This document shows, piece by piece, positions 22,652 through 30,471 of a DNA stretch of 32,147 nt. The stretch is from CARZYU01 sp964370085. Its GTDB lineage: Bacteria; Bacillota_I; Bacilli_A; RF39; UBA660. Position numbers and translations under genes: made by a program. The notes beneath the pieces are model-generated. The model was not told the origin of the DNA, ran no database searches, and saw nothing but the letters and a program-made list of their open reading frames with translations. The stretch spans positions 1-32,147 of the forward strand of contig CAYJHI010000006.1 in assembly GCA_964370085.1 (NCBI GenBank). The letters run 5' to 3'. How positions within the stretch are numbered: position 1 is the first letter of the stretch; each line of letters starts with the position of its first letter.

Positions 22652-23273
22652 ATATAGCAACCTTCTTTAACACAAACGGAATAATAACAGTATCATCCCC
22701 TGCTAAAGATTTATCCAATTTATTTTCTAATTCTATTTTCAAAACTTTTACTTTTTTTAAAGACATCTCTTCTTCTTTTCCAAAAGTTCCGATAGTCTTA
22801 ATAAAACCACTAAAAGTAACATCATCAGGTAAATACTTATCCATAAATGAAAACTGTCTACGTTCCATCAGACTTCTATTATCTTTAATCTCATTTAGTA
22901 ATACATCATTCTTTTTTTCATAATCATCAATATCATTATCTAATTCTAATCTTTTTTCTGTTTGAAAAGCATTTCGATAATAATAAATAATTTTAAAACC
23001 AATGCCAAACTTTTTATAAGCATCAATATTAGAATCTAATTTTTTTCTTTTTAATTTTAAATCAGAAATACACTTTTTATTATCACTTATTTCTAGTAAT
23101 AAACGACTATTTTCACTACTCTTCTCTTCTTTAAATCGTAATAATTCCATAAAATCACGAGAACATAAAAGTTGTTTTTCTAATTCATATAATTCTTTTA
23201 TCTTATTTTGCAATTCTTCAATTTCCTCACTCTTGAGTTCATATTCAAATTGCCTCTGGGATCCATTTTCCAT
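22650..23273 (-). CDS. Unknown coiled-coil protein
   Basis: The 207-residue protein is unrecognised. Residues about 10-75 and 105-135 are Glu/Lys/Leu heptad-rich coiled coils (EEIEELQNKIKELYELEKQLL), joined by IDAYKKFGIGFKIIYYYRNAFQ. The final part ends in a beta-like DTVIIPFVLKKVAI. No membrane segment is strong enough to call. Start at the ATG 23273 (AGGAG upstream); a TTG one codon earlier is possible. It precedes the nucleotide operon but has its own terminator. Function unknown. Confidence 0.55.
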   Translation of the reverse strand: MENGSQRQFEYELKSEEIEELQNKIKELYELEKQLLCSRDFMELLRFKEEKSSENSRLLLEISDNKKCISDLKLKRKKLDSNIDAYKKFGIGFKIIYYYRNAFQTEKRLELDNDIDDYEKKNDVLLNEIKDNRSLMERRQFSFMDKYLPDDVTFSGFIKTIGTFGKEEEMSLKKVKVLKIELENKLDKSLAGDDTVIIPFVLKKVAI

Positions 23274-23324
23274 CAATTTCTTCTCCTATAATATTATTAT
23301 ATAATACATTCTCTATATTTACTA

Positions 23325-23846
23325 CTACAAATCCCTATTTTTCTTTTTTTTCTTAATACCCACATACTTAGGTAAATTCTTAACATCCTTTAAAACTGAC
23401 AATGAAATAATTTTATCTGATATAGTAACTACCCATCCTATAGCTTTAACAGGAGGTTTAATATTTAAAGGAAACATATGTCTAACAATGGCATTTTCCA
23501 CTCCTGCATCTAAATGTTCTGAAAAATGTATTCTAGCATTTTCCAAAGCCTCTTTCGCATGTACAAAACCATGTTGTTTAAAAAACTTTCTTTTCTCTTT
23601 ATCATCCTGCCAAGGTTTATCATATAGATCATGTAACAGCCCTGCAATTGCCGCTCCTTTATAATCTAAATTTAATCTCTTTGCAATACGATAAGATAAT
23701 TTAGACACTCTTAAAGAATGATCATATACACTCTCTTTTCCATGATGTGGAAACTCCCTACGCCGAAGAAACTCATCATGTCCCAGTATATTTTCCACAA
23801 TTTCATGGTACTCCACTAAATCAATTTCTTTTTTTCTTTTTCTCAT
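23325..23846 (-). CDS. HD-domain phosphohydrolase (YedJ/HDIG-like)
   Basis: The 173-residue protein is the intact relative of the TGA-interrupted gene at 9738. Motifs: FPHHGKESVYDHSLRVS with metal His, AAIAGLLHDLY (HD), then KQHGFVHAKEALENA and VENAIVRHMFPL, and a late ISDKIISL with the distal Asp. All HD ligands appear present. Small HD hydrolases of this type act on phosphate esters, possibly nucleotides; substrate unknown. The Lys-rich C-terminal tail is unusual. It is divergent from the HTH-ATPase-CYTH gene across a 106-bp region. Confidence 0.8.
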   Translation of the reverse strand: MRKRKKEIDLVEYHEIVENILGHDEFLRRREFPHHGKESVYDHSLRVSKLSYRIAKRLNLDYKGAAIAGLLHDLYDKPWQDDKEKRKFFKQHGFVHAKEALENARIHFSEHLDAGVENAIVRHMFPLNIKPPVKAIGWVVTISDKIISLSVLKDVKNLPKYVGIKKKKKNRDL

Positions 23847-23903
23847 AATATAACTATAATATAAATTTTAAAAAAATTCTACTAATATTCGATAGTTATT
23901 GTA

Positions 23904-23932
23904 TTGTTTTAATTTGAAATAGTTGTTACAAT
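23904..23932 (+). promoter_or_regulatory. Promoter of the HTH-ATPase-CYTH gene
   Basis: TTGTTT (23904-23909), 17-bp spacer, TACAAT (23927-23932). GAAAGGAAGG follows before ATG 23953. Confidence 0.55.
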
Positions 23933-23952
23933 CAAAATGAAAGGAAGGTATC

Positions 23953-25275
23953 ATGGCAAATTATCATATTGGAAAAAAATTAAAAGAATATCGAAAAAAA
24001 CTAGGTTTATCACAAAGTGAACTAGCAAGGAAGTTAAATGTCACTAATAAAGCTATCTCAAAATGGGAAAACGACAATGCCTATCCTAGTACCGAATTAC
24101 TAGCAAATATTTCAAAAATATTTAATACAACTATAGATAATATATTAAAGGAAGATAAAAACAAAAAAAACATAACTAAAATCGTAATCACTGGAGGACC
24201 ATGTGCCGGAAAAACAACTGCCCTAAGTTGGATCCAAAATAAATATACTAAAGAAGGATATGATGTTATCTTTATACCAGAAGCTGCCACCGAAATCATA
24301 AACGCTGGAATCAATCCAAGAAGTATTAAAGAAAACATTAACTTTCAAAAAATTATACTAAATCTTCAAACAGCAAAAGAAAAAGTATATGAAAAAGCCA
24401 CAAAATATTTAACAAATGATAAAATATTAATTGTTTATGACAGAGGTACTATGGACGGTAAAGCTTATATAACAAAACAAGAATTTAAACAATTACTATT
24501 ATCAACAAACAATAACGAAGTAGAATTAAGAGATAACTATGATGCAGTTTTTCATTTAGTAACTGCTGCCAACGGTGCCGAAAAATTTTATACTTTAGAA
24601 AATAATCAAGCAAGATATGAAACAGTTGAAGAAGCAAGAAATATAGATAAAAAATTAATTGAATCATGGACAGGACATCCTCATTTAAGAATAATAGACA
24701 ACAAAACAAATTTTAACGATAAAATGAAAAAACTTATCACTGAAATATCTCATTTTCTAGGAGAATCTGAAGCTTATGAAATAGAACAAAAATACTTAAT
24801 TGAATACCCCAATCTAAAAAAACTAGAACAAGATAAAAAAGCCATTAAAGTTGAAATTATTCAAACTTATTTAAAAAACAATGATAAAAATATAGATGAA
24901 AACAGAATAAGACAAAGAGGTATAGATGGAAATTATATTTATTCACAAACTACAAAAAAGAAAATAGATGAACAAACTAGAATAGAAGTTGAAAAAAGAT
25001 TAACAAAAAATGAATATTTGGACTTACTGATGGAAGCTGATACTAACCTAACCTCTATAAGAAAAACAAGATACTGTTTAGTATACCAAAACCAATATTT
25101 AGAAATAGATATATACCCATTTTGGAACGATAAAGCCATATTAGAAGTAGAATTAAATAATAAAGGACAAGAAGTAGCACTACCAAAATACATAAAAGTT
25201 ATAGAAGATGTAACAAATAATAAAGAATACAAAAACCACCAACTAGCCAAAACTATTGGAAAAAGAACTAAGTAA
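23953..25275 (+). CDS. HTH (XRE) - AAA_28/NadR-type NTPase - CYTH triphosphatase fusion
   Basis: Three domains in 440 residues. Residues 5-66 are an XRE-type HTH (GLSQSELARKLNVTNKAISKWEN). Residues 74-270 are a P-loop NTPase with Walker A GGPCAGKTT (81-89), an IPEAATEII segment and IVYDRGTMDGKAYI, the NadR-like AAA_28 kinase type. Residues about 273-440 are a CYTH domain: YEIEQKYLI near 278, IRQRG, TTKKK, IEVEKRL, IRKTRYCLVY and LEIDIYPFWNDKAILEVEL, giving the alternating charged pairs of a triphosphate tunnel. CYTH enzymes bind triphosphates and cut PPPi or nucleoside/thiamine triphosphates. The chain could sense or process a phosphorylated nucleotide and control its own promoter (inference). 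The HTH fusion is notable. Confidence 0.85.
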   Translation: MANYHIGKKLKEYRKKLGLSQSELARKLNVTNKAISKWENDNAYPSTELLANISKIFNTTIDNILKEDKNKKNITKIVITGGPCAGKTTALSWIQNKYTKEGYDVIFIPEAATEIINAGINPRSIKENINFQKIILNLQTAKEKVYEKATKYLTNDKILIVYDRGTMDGKAYITKQEFKQLLLSTNNNEVELRDNYDAVFHLVTAANGAEKFYTLENNQARYETVEEARNIDKKLIESWTGHPHLRIIDNKTNFNDKMKKLITEISHFLGESEAYEIEQKYLIEYPNLKKLEQDKKAIKVEIIQTYLKNNDKNIDENRIRQRGIDGNYIYSQTTKKKIDEQTRIEVEKRLTKNEYLDLLMEADTNLTSIRKTRYCLVYQNQYLEIDIYPFWNDKAILEVELNNKGQEVALPKYIKVIEDVTNNKEYKNHQLAKTIGKRTK

Positions 25276-25316
25276 GGTAACACAAAAACAAATATATAAA
25301 TACTTTCAACAAACTA

Positions 25317-25325
25317 TGCTATAAT
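25317..25325 (+). promoter_or_regulatory. Extended -10 promoter of the DUF2238-like gene
   Basis: TGC followed by TATAAT (25320-25325); GAGGTG precedes the ATG at 25343. Confidence 0.45.
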
Positions 25326-25342
25326 TAAAAAGAGGTGTTTAT

Positions 25343-26143
25343 ATGCATAAAAAAATTAAAGAATTTTACAAAAAGCAAAATAAAAAAAGTTTAACCGTTT
25401 ATATTATTTTAAGAGCTTTAATAATAGCAGGAATTGTATTAAGTATATTGAGAAAAGAATACGAAAATGTCTTTACAAGTGTCCTTGCGTTAGCATTACT
25501 AACAATTCCCTACTTAGTAAATAAAAACTTAAAAGTTGAACTACCAAGTCTACTTGAATCAACTATTTATCTATTTATTTTCTCAGCACAAATACTAGGA
25601 GAAATAAATAACTTCTATGGTCTTATACCTTTTTGGGATACAATGCTCCACACAATTAACGGATTTTTAGCAGCAGCAGTTGGATTCGCTCTAATAGATA
25701 TACTTAATCGAACAGAAAAATTTCATTTAAATATGTCACCAGCATTTGTTGGACTAGTAGCTATTTGTTTTAGTATGACAATCGGTATTATTTGGGAATT
25801 TGGTGAATATTCAATGGATAGAATACTATTAATGGATACACAAAAAGATGAAATCACCGATACTATTTCTAGTATAGAAATAAATGAAAACAAAGAAAAT
25901 AAAGTAGTAATTTTAGAAAATATTAATAAAACCGTTATTCACTATGAAGTAGATGGTAAAGAACAAACAACTACTATTGAAGGTGGTTACTTAGAATTAG
26001 GAAATTATGACACTATGAAAGATTTAATAGTTAATTTTATAGGAGCAATAGTATTTTCCATCTTAGGAACATTATATATAAAAAATAGAGATAAGTATAA
26101 ATTTACAGAAGGTTTTATGCCAAAATTACAAAAAGACAGTTAA
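25343..26143 (+). CDS. DUF2238 (YjdF-like) integral membrane protein
   Basis: The 266-residue protein has about six membrane helices (first near 19-36, then 45-60, 70-85, 100-118, 132-150 and 228-246). The signature is WDTMLHTINGFLAAAVGFALIDIL near 92-115 with Asp/His facing the membrane, and SMTIGIIWEFGEYSMDRIL. An extracellular-type insert of about 55 residues (KDEITDTISSIEINENKEN...) precedes the last helix. DUF2238 has no established activity I know of. A hairpin with T7 (26136-26157) ends it. It lies between the CYTH fusion and the HMUDK-like gene in the same direction but with separate control signals. Confidence 0.75.
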   Translation: MHKKIKEFYKKQNKKSLTVYIILRALIIAGIVLSILRKEYENVFTSVLALALLTIPYLVNKNLKVELPSLLESTIYLFIFSAQILGEINNFYGLIPFWDTMLHTINGFLAAAVGFALIDILNRTEKFHLNMSPAFVGLVAICFSMTIGIIWEFGEYSMDRILLMDTQKDEITDTISSIEINENKENKVVILENINKTVIHYEVDGKEQTTTIEGGYLELGNYDTMKDLIVNFIGAIVFSILGTLYIKNRDKYKFTEGFMPKLQKDS

Positions 26144-26157
26144 ATACTGTTTTTTTA
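26136..26157 (+). terminator. Terminator of the DUF2238-like gene
   Basis: ACAGT/ACTGT 5-bp stem around TAAAT, followed by eight T, overlapping the stop codon. Confidence 0.6.
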
Positions 26158-26204
26158 TTGAAATAATTTATACTCCTTGATAAATTTAAAAAGAGGAGAT
26201 TATT

Positions 26205-27143
26205 ATGAAAAAAAGAACAAAAATTTATGATTTATATTGGTATTTTGCAGCAGAACGACAAAATATCTTTTACAGAAAATTGCATAACAAAAAAGAATTA
26301 ACAAAAGATCCTATTTTACAAGAGTATAAATTTTGTAATAGTTATAGAGTAAATGATAGAATAAGTCAGTATTTACTAAAAAATATTATATACAAAAACA
26401 AAACTTATTCTAAAGAAGACACTATATTTAGAATAATATTATTTAAATTATTTAATAAAGAAGAAACATGGGAACTATTACTAGAAAATTTCAAAGATAT
26501 TAAAATAAGTAATTACAATCAAAAAGAATACTCAAAAGTTTTACAAACAGCACTTAACAAAAGTAAAAAAATATATAATGATGCCTATATAAGTTGTGCA
26601 AACAAAGCCTTTGGATACGAGCGAAAACATGACAATCACCTAGCACTCTTAACAAAGATGTTTATTAAAGACAATCTAGCAACTAAAATAATTAAAACAA
26701 AAAACATGGAAGAAGGATTCAACTTACTAAGAAACTACCCTCTTATTGGTAATTTTATGGCTTATCAATTAATAACAGACATCAATTATAGTGAAGCAAC
26801 TGATTATAGTGAACACGAATTCACAGTTACCGGTCCTGGTTCCACAAGAGGAATAAAAAAATGCTTTATAAATATTGATAATTATACTAAAGAAGATATT
26901 ATTAAATATATGTATCACAATCAAGAGAAAGAGTTTAAAAGGTTAAATTTAGATTTCAAAAAAATAGGAAACAGAAAATTACAATTAATTGATTGCCAAA
27001 ATATCTTTTGTGAACTAGATAAATATTTAAGAGTTGCTAAACCAAAATTAACTTCTAATAGAGTCAAAATAAAAAAGAAATATATTAGTAAAAATAAACA
27101 AATTGAATACATATATCCTTCTAAATGGAACATTCATATCTAA
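26205..27143 (+). CDS. DNA base hypermodification protein, 5-hmdU DNA kinase helical-domain type (HMUDK_hel)
   Basis: The 312-residue protein is all-helical and matches my memory of the family named for 5-hydroxymethyl-dU DNA kinase helical domain, also described among alpha-glutamyl/putrescinyl-thymine pyrophosphorylase-type proteins. Hallmarks: YWYFAAERQNIFYRKL at 13-28, DPILQEYKFCNSYRVNDRISQYLL (35-58), FRIILFKLFNKEETWELL, a central NYPLIGNFMAYQLITDINYSE, EHEFTVTGPGSTRGIKKCF and the C-terminal LIDCQNIFCELDKYLRVAKP. It acts on bases in DNA in hypermodifying phages; chromosomal copies have unclear roles. GAGGAG precedes the ATG. It has no visible phage neighbours here. It converges on a Ham1-like gene with a shared terminator. 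Confidence 0.75.
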   Translation: MKKRTKIYDLYWYFAAERQNIFYRKLHNKKELTKDPILQEYKFCNSYRVNDRISQYLLKNIIYKNKTYSKEDTIFRIILFKLFNKEETWELLLENFKDIKISNYNQKEYSKVLQTALNKSKKIYNDAYISCANKAFGYERKHDNHLALLTKMFIKDNLATKIIKTKNMEEGFNLLRNYPLIGNFMAYQLITDINYSEATDYSEHEFTVTGPGSTRGIKKCFINIDNYTKEDIIKYMYHNQEKEFKRLNLDFKKIGNRKLQLIDCQNIFCELDKYLRVAKPKLTSNRVKIKKKYISKNKQIEYIYPSKWNIHI

Positions 27144-27145
27144 AA

Positions 27146-27176
27146 AAAGAACGTTATATAATTATAAACGTTCTTT
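27146..27176. terminator. Bidirectional terminator between the HMUDK-like and Ham1-like genes
   Basis: AAAGAACGTT/AACGTTCTTT 10-bp stem with an 11-base AT loop; A and T runs on both sides, overlapping the stop of the minus-strand gene. Confidence 0.7.
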
Positions 27177-27752
27177 CTCTTTATTCTTATACCACTCTGC
27201 AAAATCATACTTAGCAGATCCCCAAAACTTAGCTTCATAATCTCTATCTTTTTCTCTTAACTCACTAAGAGTTAAAGTTTCACCATCAGGTATATAAAAC
27301 TTATCGTGCCACCTACCAACATTCCCTCTAGCTTCTAAACTAATAACACCATTTCCTCCACCACTAAAAACAATAGGCTCTCCACCAGGTTCACAATAAG
27401 CAAAACAATCTTCTAATCTAGCTACTCTATTAGTTTCATTACACATTAACTCTAAAAATTTGTCTACTCCTATTTGTTTATCAAAATAAGCATTATAAGG
27501 TCCAGGCAAGCCTCCTAAAGCCTCAATATATAAACCAGAATCTGACTTTATGCAAGGACGATTTAACTTCTCACAAGCATATTTAACACTAAAAGCAACT
27601 ACATCCCTACAATCTTTAGCTTGTATCTCTAATATTTCAAAATCAGGATCAGATATCTCAATATCAAAATTATACATATTACAAAATATATGCTTAGCTT
27701 CTTCATATTTACCTTTATTCCCCGTCAAATAAACTGGTTTGATTACAATCAC
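27162..27752 (-). CDS. Second Ham1/RdgB-like NTP pyrophosphatase
   Basis: The 196-residue protein has the Ham1 fold motifs: YLTGNKGKYEEAK (8-20, SxNxxKxxE in the family), KSDSGLYIEALGGLPGPYNAYF (68-90, with the catalytic Asp) and a late WGSAKYDFAEWYK. It differs from RdgB proper (29053) by the GGGNGVISLEARGN stretch and a C-terminal region ending DRDYEAKFWGS. Family members hydrolyse non-canonical or modified (d)NTPs to monophosphate and PPi. A GTG start at 27752 is used, within the peptidase gene (38-bp overlap). Two Ham1-type enzymes in one operon suggest different substrates, e.g. modified dNTPs (inference). Confidence 0.82.
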   Translation of the reverse strand: MIVIKPVYLTGNKGKYEEAKHIFCNMYNFDIEISDPDFEILEIQAKDCRDVVAFSVKYACEKLNRPCIKSDSGLYIEALGGLPGPYNAYFDKQIGVDKFLELMCNETNRVARLEDCFAYCEPGGEPIVFSGGGNGVISLEARGNVGRWHDKFYIPDGETLTLSELREKDRDYEAKFWGSAKYDFAEWYKNKEKERL

Positions 27753-28530
27753 CTCTAACTAACTTTTTATATTCTTCTCTATTATCATCACTAAAGCATC
27801 TTCTAAATTTTTCCTCGTTTTCAAACAAATAATTATAAGACTTAATAATCGCATCTTCACAATCATTATTATTAAAAATCATAATTAACTCATCCATTAC
27901 AAATTTTCCATTTACTTTAATATTATAAAAATTATTATATGCTTTAAATTCATGATTAAAAATACTTTGAAACTCATCTCTATTTAAAATAGGATCTATA
28001 ACCATTTCACTCAAATACCATAACAAACTAGGACTATTCATATCAACTTCACTAAAATTACTAAAAATTTTACTACACTTATCAAAAAAAGCAAAATGAC
28101 ATACTTCATGCATAAACACATCAATTACTATTTCTTCAGATACCTTACCGACACAATAAGTTTCCTCAAGAATATCTCTAGGAAAAACAGGAATCAATCC
28201 AATCCCTATTTTTATATTATATTTTTTATCTATATTAAAATAATCATTTAACAATCTCAAATAATTATCAAAATATTTTTTTATTACACCATCATATTCA
28301 TCAATAAGATTTCTATTCTCATTATTAAAAGTTAAGTATTTTTCCTCTATCAAAGAACCTATTTTAGACTTCACATCATTATCTTTAATATCAATTTTAC
28401 CAACTAAAGATGGATATAAGTTATATACTAACTCACTTTTAGGAAAAACTCCTTTATCATCAAATATAAACCAAGATAAAATTTCTGCAGTAGTATTTAA
28501 ATCTAATAAATAATGTTCAAACTTATTCAT
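27715..28530 (-). CDS. Predicted zinc metallopeptidase (HExxH) of unknown family
   Basis: I do not recognise the family. The start at 28530 lies one base after the stop of the DHFR-like gene (TAACATG), with GAAAGAAG as a weak ribosome site; an ATG at 28545 is possible. The 271-residue chain has no signal peptide. Residues VIDVFMHEVCHFAFF hold the HExxH zinc motif; about 35 residues later WYLSEMVIDPIL supplies a Glu and Asp that could be the third ligand, as in gluzincins. The preceding region has a DFN-like helical layout. A soluble peptidase inside a nucleotide-sanitation operon is odd. It ends with a QTSLFDGE tail. Confidence 0.6.
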   Translation of the reverse strand: MNKFEHYLLDLNTTAEILSWFIFDDKGVFPKSELVYNLYPSLVGKIDIKDNDVKSKIGSLIEEKYLTFNNENRNLIDEYDGVIKKYFDNYLRLLNDYFNIDKKYNIKIGIGLIPVFPRDILEETYCVGKVSEEIVIDVFMHEVCHFAFFDKCSKIFSNFSEVDMNSPSLLWYLSEMVIDPILNRDEFQSIFNHEFKAYNNFYNIKVNGKFVMDELIMIFNNNDCEDAIIKSYNYLFENEEKFRRCFSDDNREEYKKLVRGDCNQTSLFDGE

Positions 28531-28531
28531 G

Positions 28532-29056
28532 TTATCTTCTTTCATAAACTAAGTCAACTATACCATTATAATTAGTAGTACTAACTAATTTTAAAAACAT
28601 TTCTTTTAAACTAGTAAATAATCTAATACCATTCCCTAACATAATAGGCATAACTGAAATACATAGTTTATCTACCATATCAAGTTCTAATAACTGATTA
28701 ACAATAGAAGCTCCACCACATATCCAAATATCACTACCTTCAGTTCTCTTTAAATCCTTAATAGTATCTACTAATTTATCAGTAAAATAAATATCCTCTT
28801 TATTCTTTATTTTTCTATTTGTAATAACATAAGATTTTTTTCCTTCATAAGGCCATACATCAATGGATAATTCATTAACTATTTGTTCATAAGTTTTATA
28901 TCCTAAAATAACAGTATCTACACTATTAAAAAACTCATCATAACTACCCATATTATTAGGATCACTATTGTCTCCTCCTAGCCATGAGACATCTTTATCT
29001 TCTTTAGCAATAAAACCATCTAAACTACAAGCAATATATACAACTACATTTCTCAT
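28532..29056 (-). CDS. DHFR/RibD C-terminal-like reductase
   Basis: The 174-residue protein is of the RibD_C/dihydrofolate-reductase-like type (YwjB group): MRNVVVYIACSLDGFIAKEDKDVSWLGG (1-28), TVILGYKTYEQIV, SYVITNRK, DIWICGGASIVNQLLELDMVDKLCISVMPIMLGNGIRLF. NADPH-dependent reduction of a pterin or related ring is the family reaction; the exact substrate is unknown, and it is not classical FolA. Its ATG overlaps the rdgB stop as ATGA, so it is translationally coupled, and the peptidase start follows its own stop by one base. Confidence 0.85.
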   Translation of the reverse strand: MRNVVVYIACSLDGFIAKEDKDVSWLGGDNSDPNNMGSYDEFFNSVDTVILGYKTYEQIVNELSIDVWPYEGKKSYVITNRKIKNKEDIYFTDKLVDTIKDLKRTEGSDIWICGGASIVNQLLELDMVDKLCISVMPIMLGNGIRLFTSLKEMFLKLVSTTNYNGIVDLVYERR

Positions 29057-29625
29057 TTTAAAACACCAATTTTCTCTTTTATTTTAATTAAAGCTTCTTT
29101 TCTAGCACTCACTTCATTTTTTTCTTCATCTGTAAGTTCTCCTACTGTTTTACTATTAGGAAGTTCCAATATTTTATCAAAACCAAATCCATAATCCCCT
29201 CTTGCAAACTTAGCAATAACTCCTTCAAGTATACCTCTACTAGATAATGTATTAACTCCATCATAATAAACTATTTCACATATAAAAGATGCTTTTCTAT
29301 TATCTATTTTATTTGTTTCTGCAATTAAATAATTATTACGATCACTATCACTTGCATCTTCGCCTAAAAATCTATGCGTCAAAACACCAGGGAAATTATC
29401 AAGTCCTTCAATACATAAACCAGAATCATCTGCAATAACAGGCTTTTTAACAACCTCATAAATTTCTCTAGCTTTCTTTAAAGCATTCCCATAAAAAGTA
29501 TCACAGTCTTCTACAACATCTATATCGATATTTAAATCACCCAAAGAAACAATCTTAACATCATCCAAAATCGCTCTGATTTCTCTTAATTTACCTTCAT
29601 TATTACTTGCAAATACTATCTCCAT
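29053..29625 (-). CDS. rdgB: XTP/dITP diphosphatase
   Basis: It hydrolyses XTP, ITP and dITP to monophosphates, keeping deaminated purines out of DNA and RNA. Start at 29625: the AGGAGA site lies in the last codons of the Nudix gene. Of 190 residues, EIVFASNNEGKLREI (2-16), IADDSGLCIEGLDNFPGVLTHRFLG and the late YGFGFDKILELP motifs are all canonical. The usual end FSARKEAL is present as VSARKEALIKI. Normal length. It begins one base after the Nudix stop and overlaps the DHFR-like gene by 4 bp. Confidence 0.93.
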   Translation of the reverse strand: MEIVFASNNEGKLREIRAILDDVKIVSLGDLNIDIDVVEDCDTFYGNALKKAREIYEVVKKPVIADDSGLCIEGLDNFPGVLTHRFLGEDASDSDRNNYLIAETNKIDNRKASFICEIVYYDGVNTLSSRGILEGVIAKFARGDYGFGFDKILELPNSKTVGELTDEEKNEVSARKEALIKIKEKIGVLK

Positions 29626-29626
29626 C

Positions 29627-30439
29627 TTATCTCCTATACTCAAACAATGCAGAAGGACGATGTCCCCCACCTGTTCTAACTTTCTCTGTCTTAACTACTT
29701 TATCCGCAATTATTCTTCTAAAAGCAGGTGCTAATAGTTTCTTGTTTAATATAATTTCATATACTTTTTGTAACTCTCCTAAAGTAAAATAACTAGGCAT
29801 CATATTAAAAACAATATCTGTATATTCTAACTTATTTTTAAGTCTTTCTAATCCTGATAATATTACAATAGGATGATCAAATGCTAAAGAAGAATTATCT
29901 ACTACTTCAAACTTATATCTATCAGTTGTCTTATCAATTAATTTTCTACCTATTTTGAAAGTTAATACTTCTATACCATTATCTAATTTAACAACAGTTT
30001 TATTATTAACTTCTTCATAAGAAACATTAAACCAACAAGCATTATTCTTAAGCTTTTCATTATATGATTTTTTATCAATAAGTGCCATATATGCAGTAGA
30101 TACAATTCTCATACGAGGATCTCTATTAACATTTCCAAATGTATATAACTGTTCTAAATAAATATTAGTTAAATTAGTTTCTCTCTCTAATATTCTAACT
30201 GGACTACTATCTATATCCTCATTAACATCTAAAAAACCACCAGGTAAACACCACTTATCTTTAAAAGGATAATCATCTCTTTTAACAAGTAATATACTCA
30301 TATGCTTCTCTTTTGTTTTACGATAATTATCAATCTCTTCATCAGATATTGAAAAAATCAAAATATCAGTCGTCATCGATAACTTTTCAAACTTACTAGA
30401 ATCATAATCTTTTAAAAACTCTTCTTCACTCTTATACAT
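29627..30439 (-). CDS. NrtR-like Nudix-related transcriptional regulator with a degenerate Nudix box
   Basis: Start at 30439 (GAGGTG 6 bases upstream; TTG at 30451 is in the ribosome site). The 270-residue protein has an N-terminal Nudix domain and a C-terminal winged HTH (about 195-270: FTLGELQKVYEIILNKKLLAPAFRRIIADKV). The Nudix box reads GGFLDVNEDIDSSPVRILERET: the REx2EE helix is RILERE, so one catalytic Glu is Ile and another is Arg. Loss of hydrolysis with retained ligand binding is the NrtR pattern, where ADP-ribose or a related nucleotide is the effector. Being next to NADK and RdgB fits NAD or nucleotide control. Operator not identified. Confidence 0.85.
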   Translation of the reverse strand: MYKSEEEFLKDYDSSKFEKLSMTTDILIFSISDEEIDNYRKTKEKHMSILLVKRDDYPFKDKWCLPGGFLDVNEDIDSSPVRILERETNLTNIYLEQLYTFGNVNRDPRMRIVSTAYMALIDKKSYNEKLKNNACWFNVSYEEVNNKTVVKLDNGIEVLTFKIGRKLIDKTTDRYKFEVVDNSSLAFDHPIVILSGLERLKNKLEYTDIVFNMMPSYFTLGELQKVYEIILNKKLLAPAFRRIIADKVVKTEKVRTGGGHRPSALFEYRR

Positions 30440-30459
30440 AACACACCTCAACTATTATC

Positions 30460-30468
30460 ATTATAACA
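30460..30468 (-). promoter_or_regulatory. Extended -10 promoter for the Nudix-rdgB operon
   Basis: Minus strand TGT then TATAAT (30460-30465), 21 bp before the Nudix gene start. It lies in the short gap after the Bro-N gene, so the operon may also be read through from upstream. Confidence 0.45.
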
Positions 30469-30471
30469 TAT

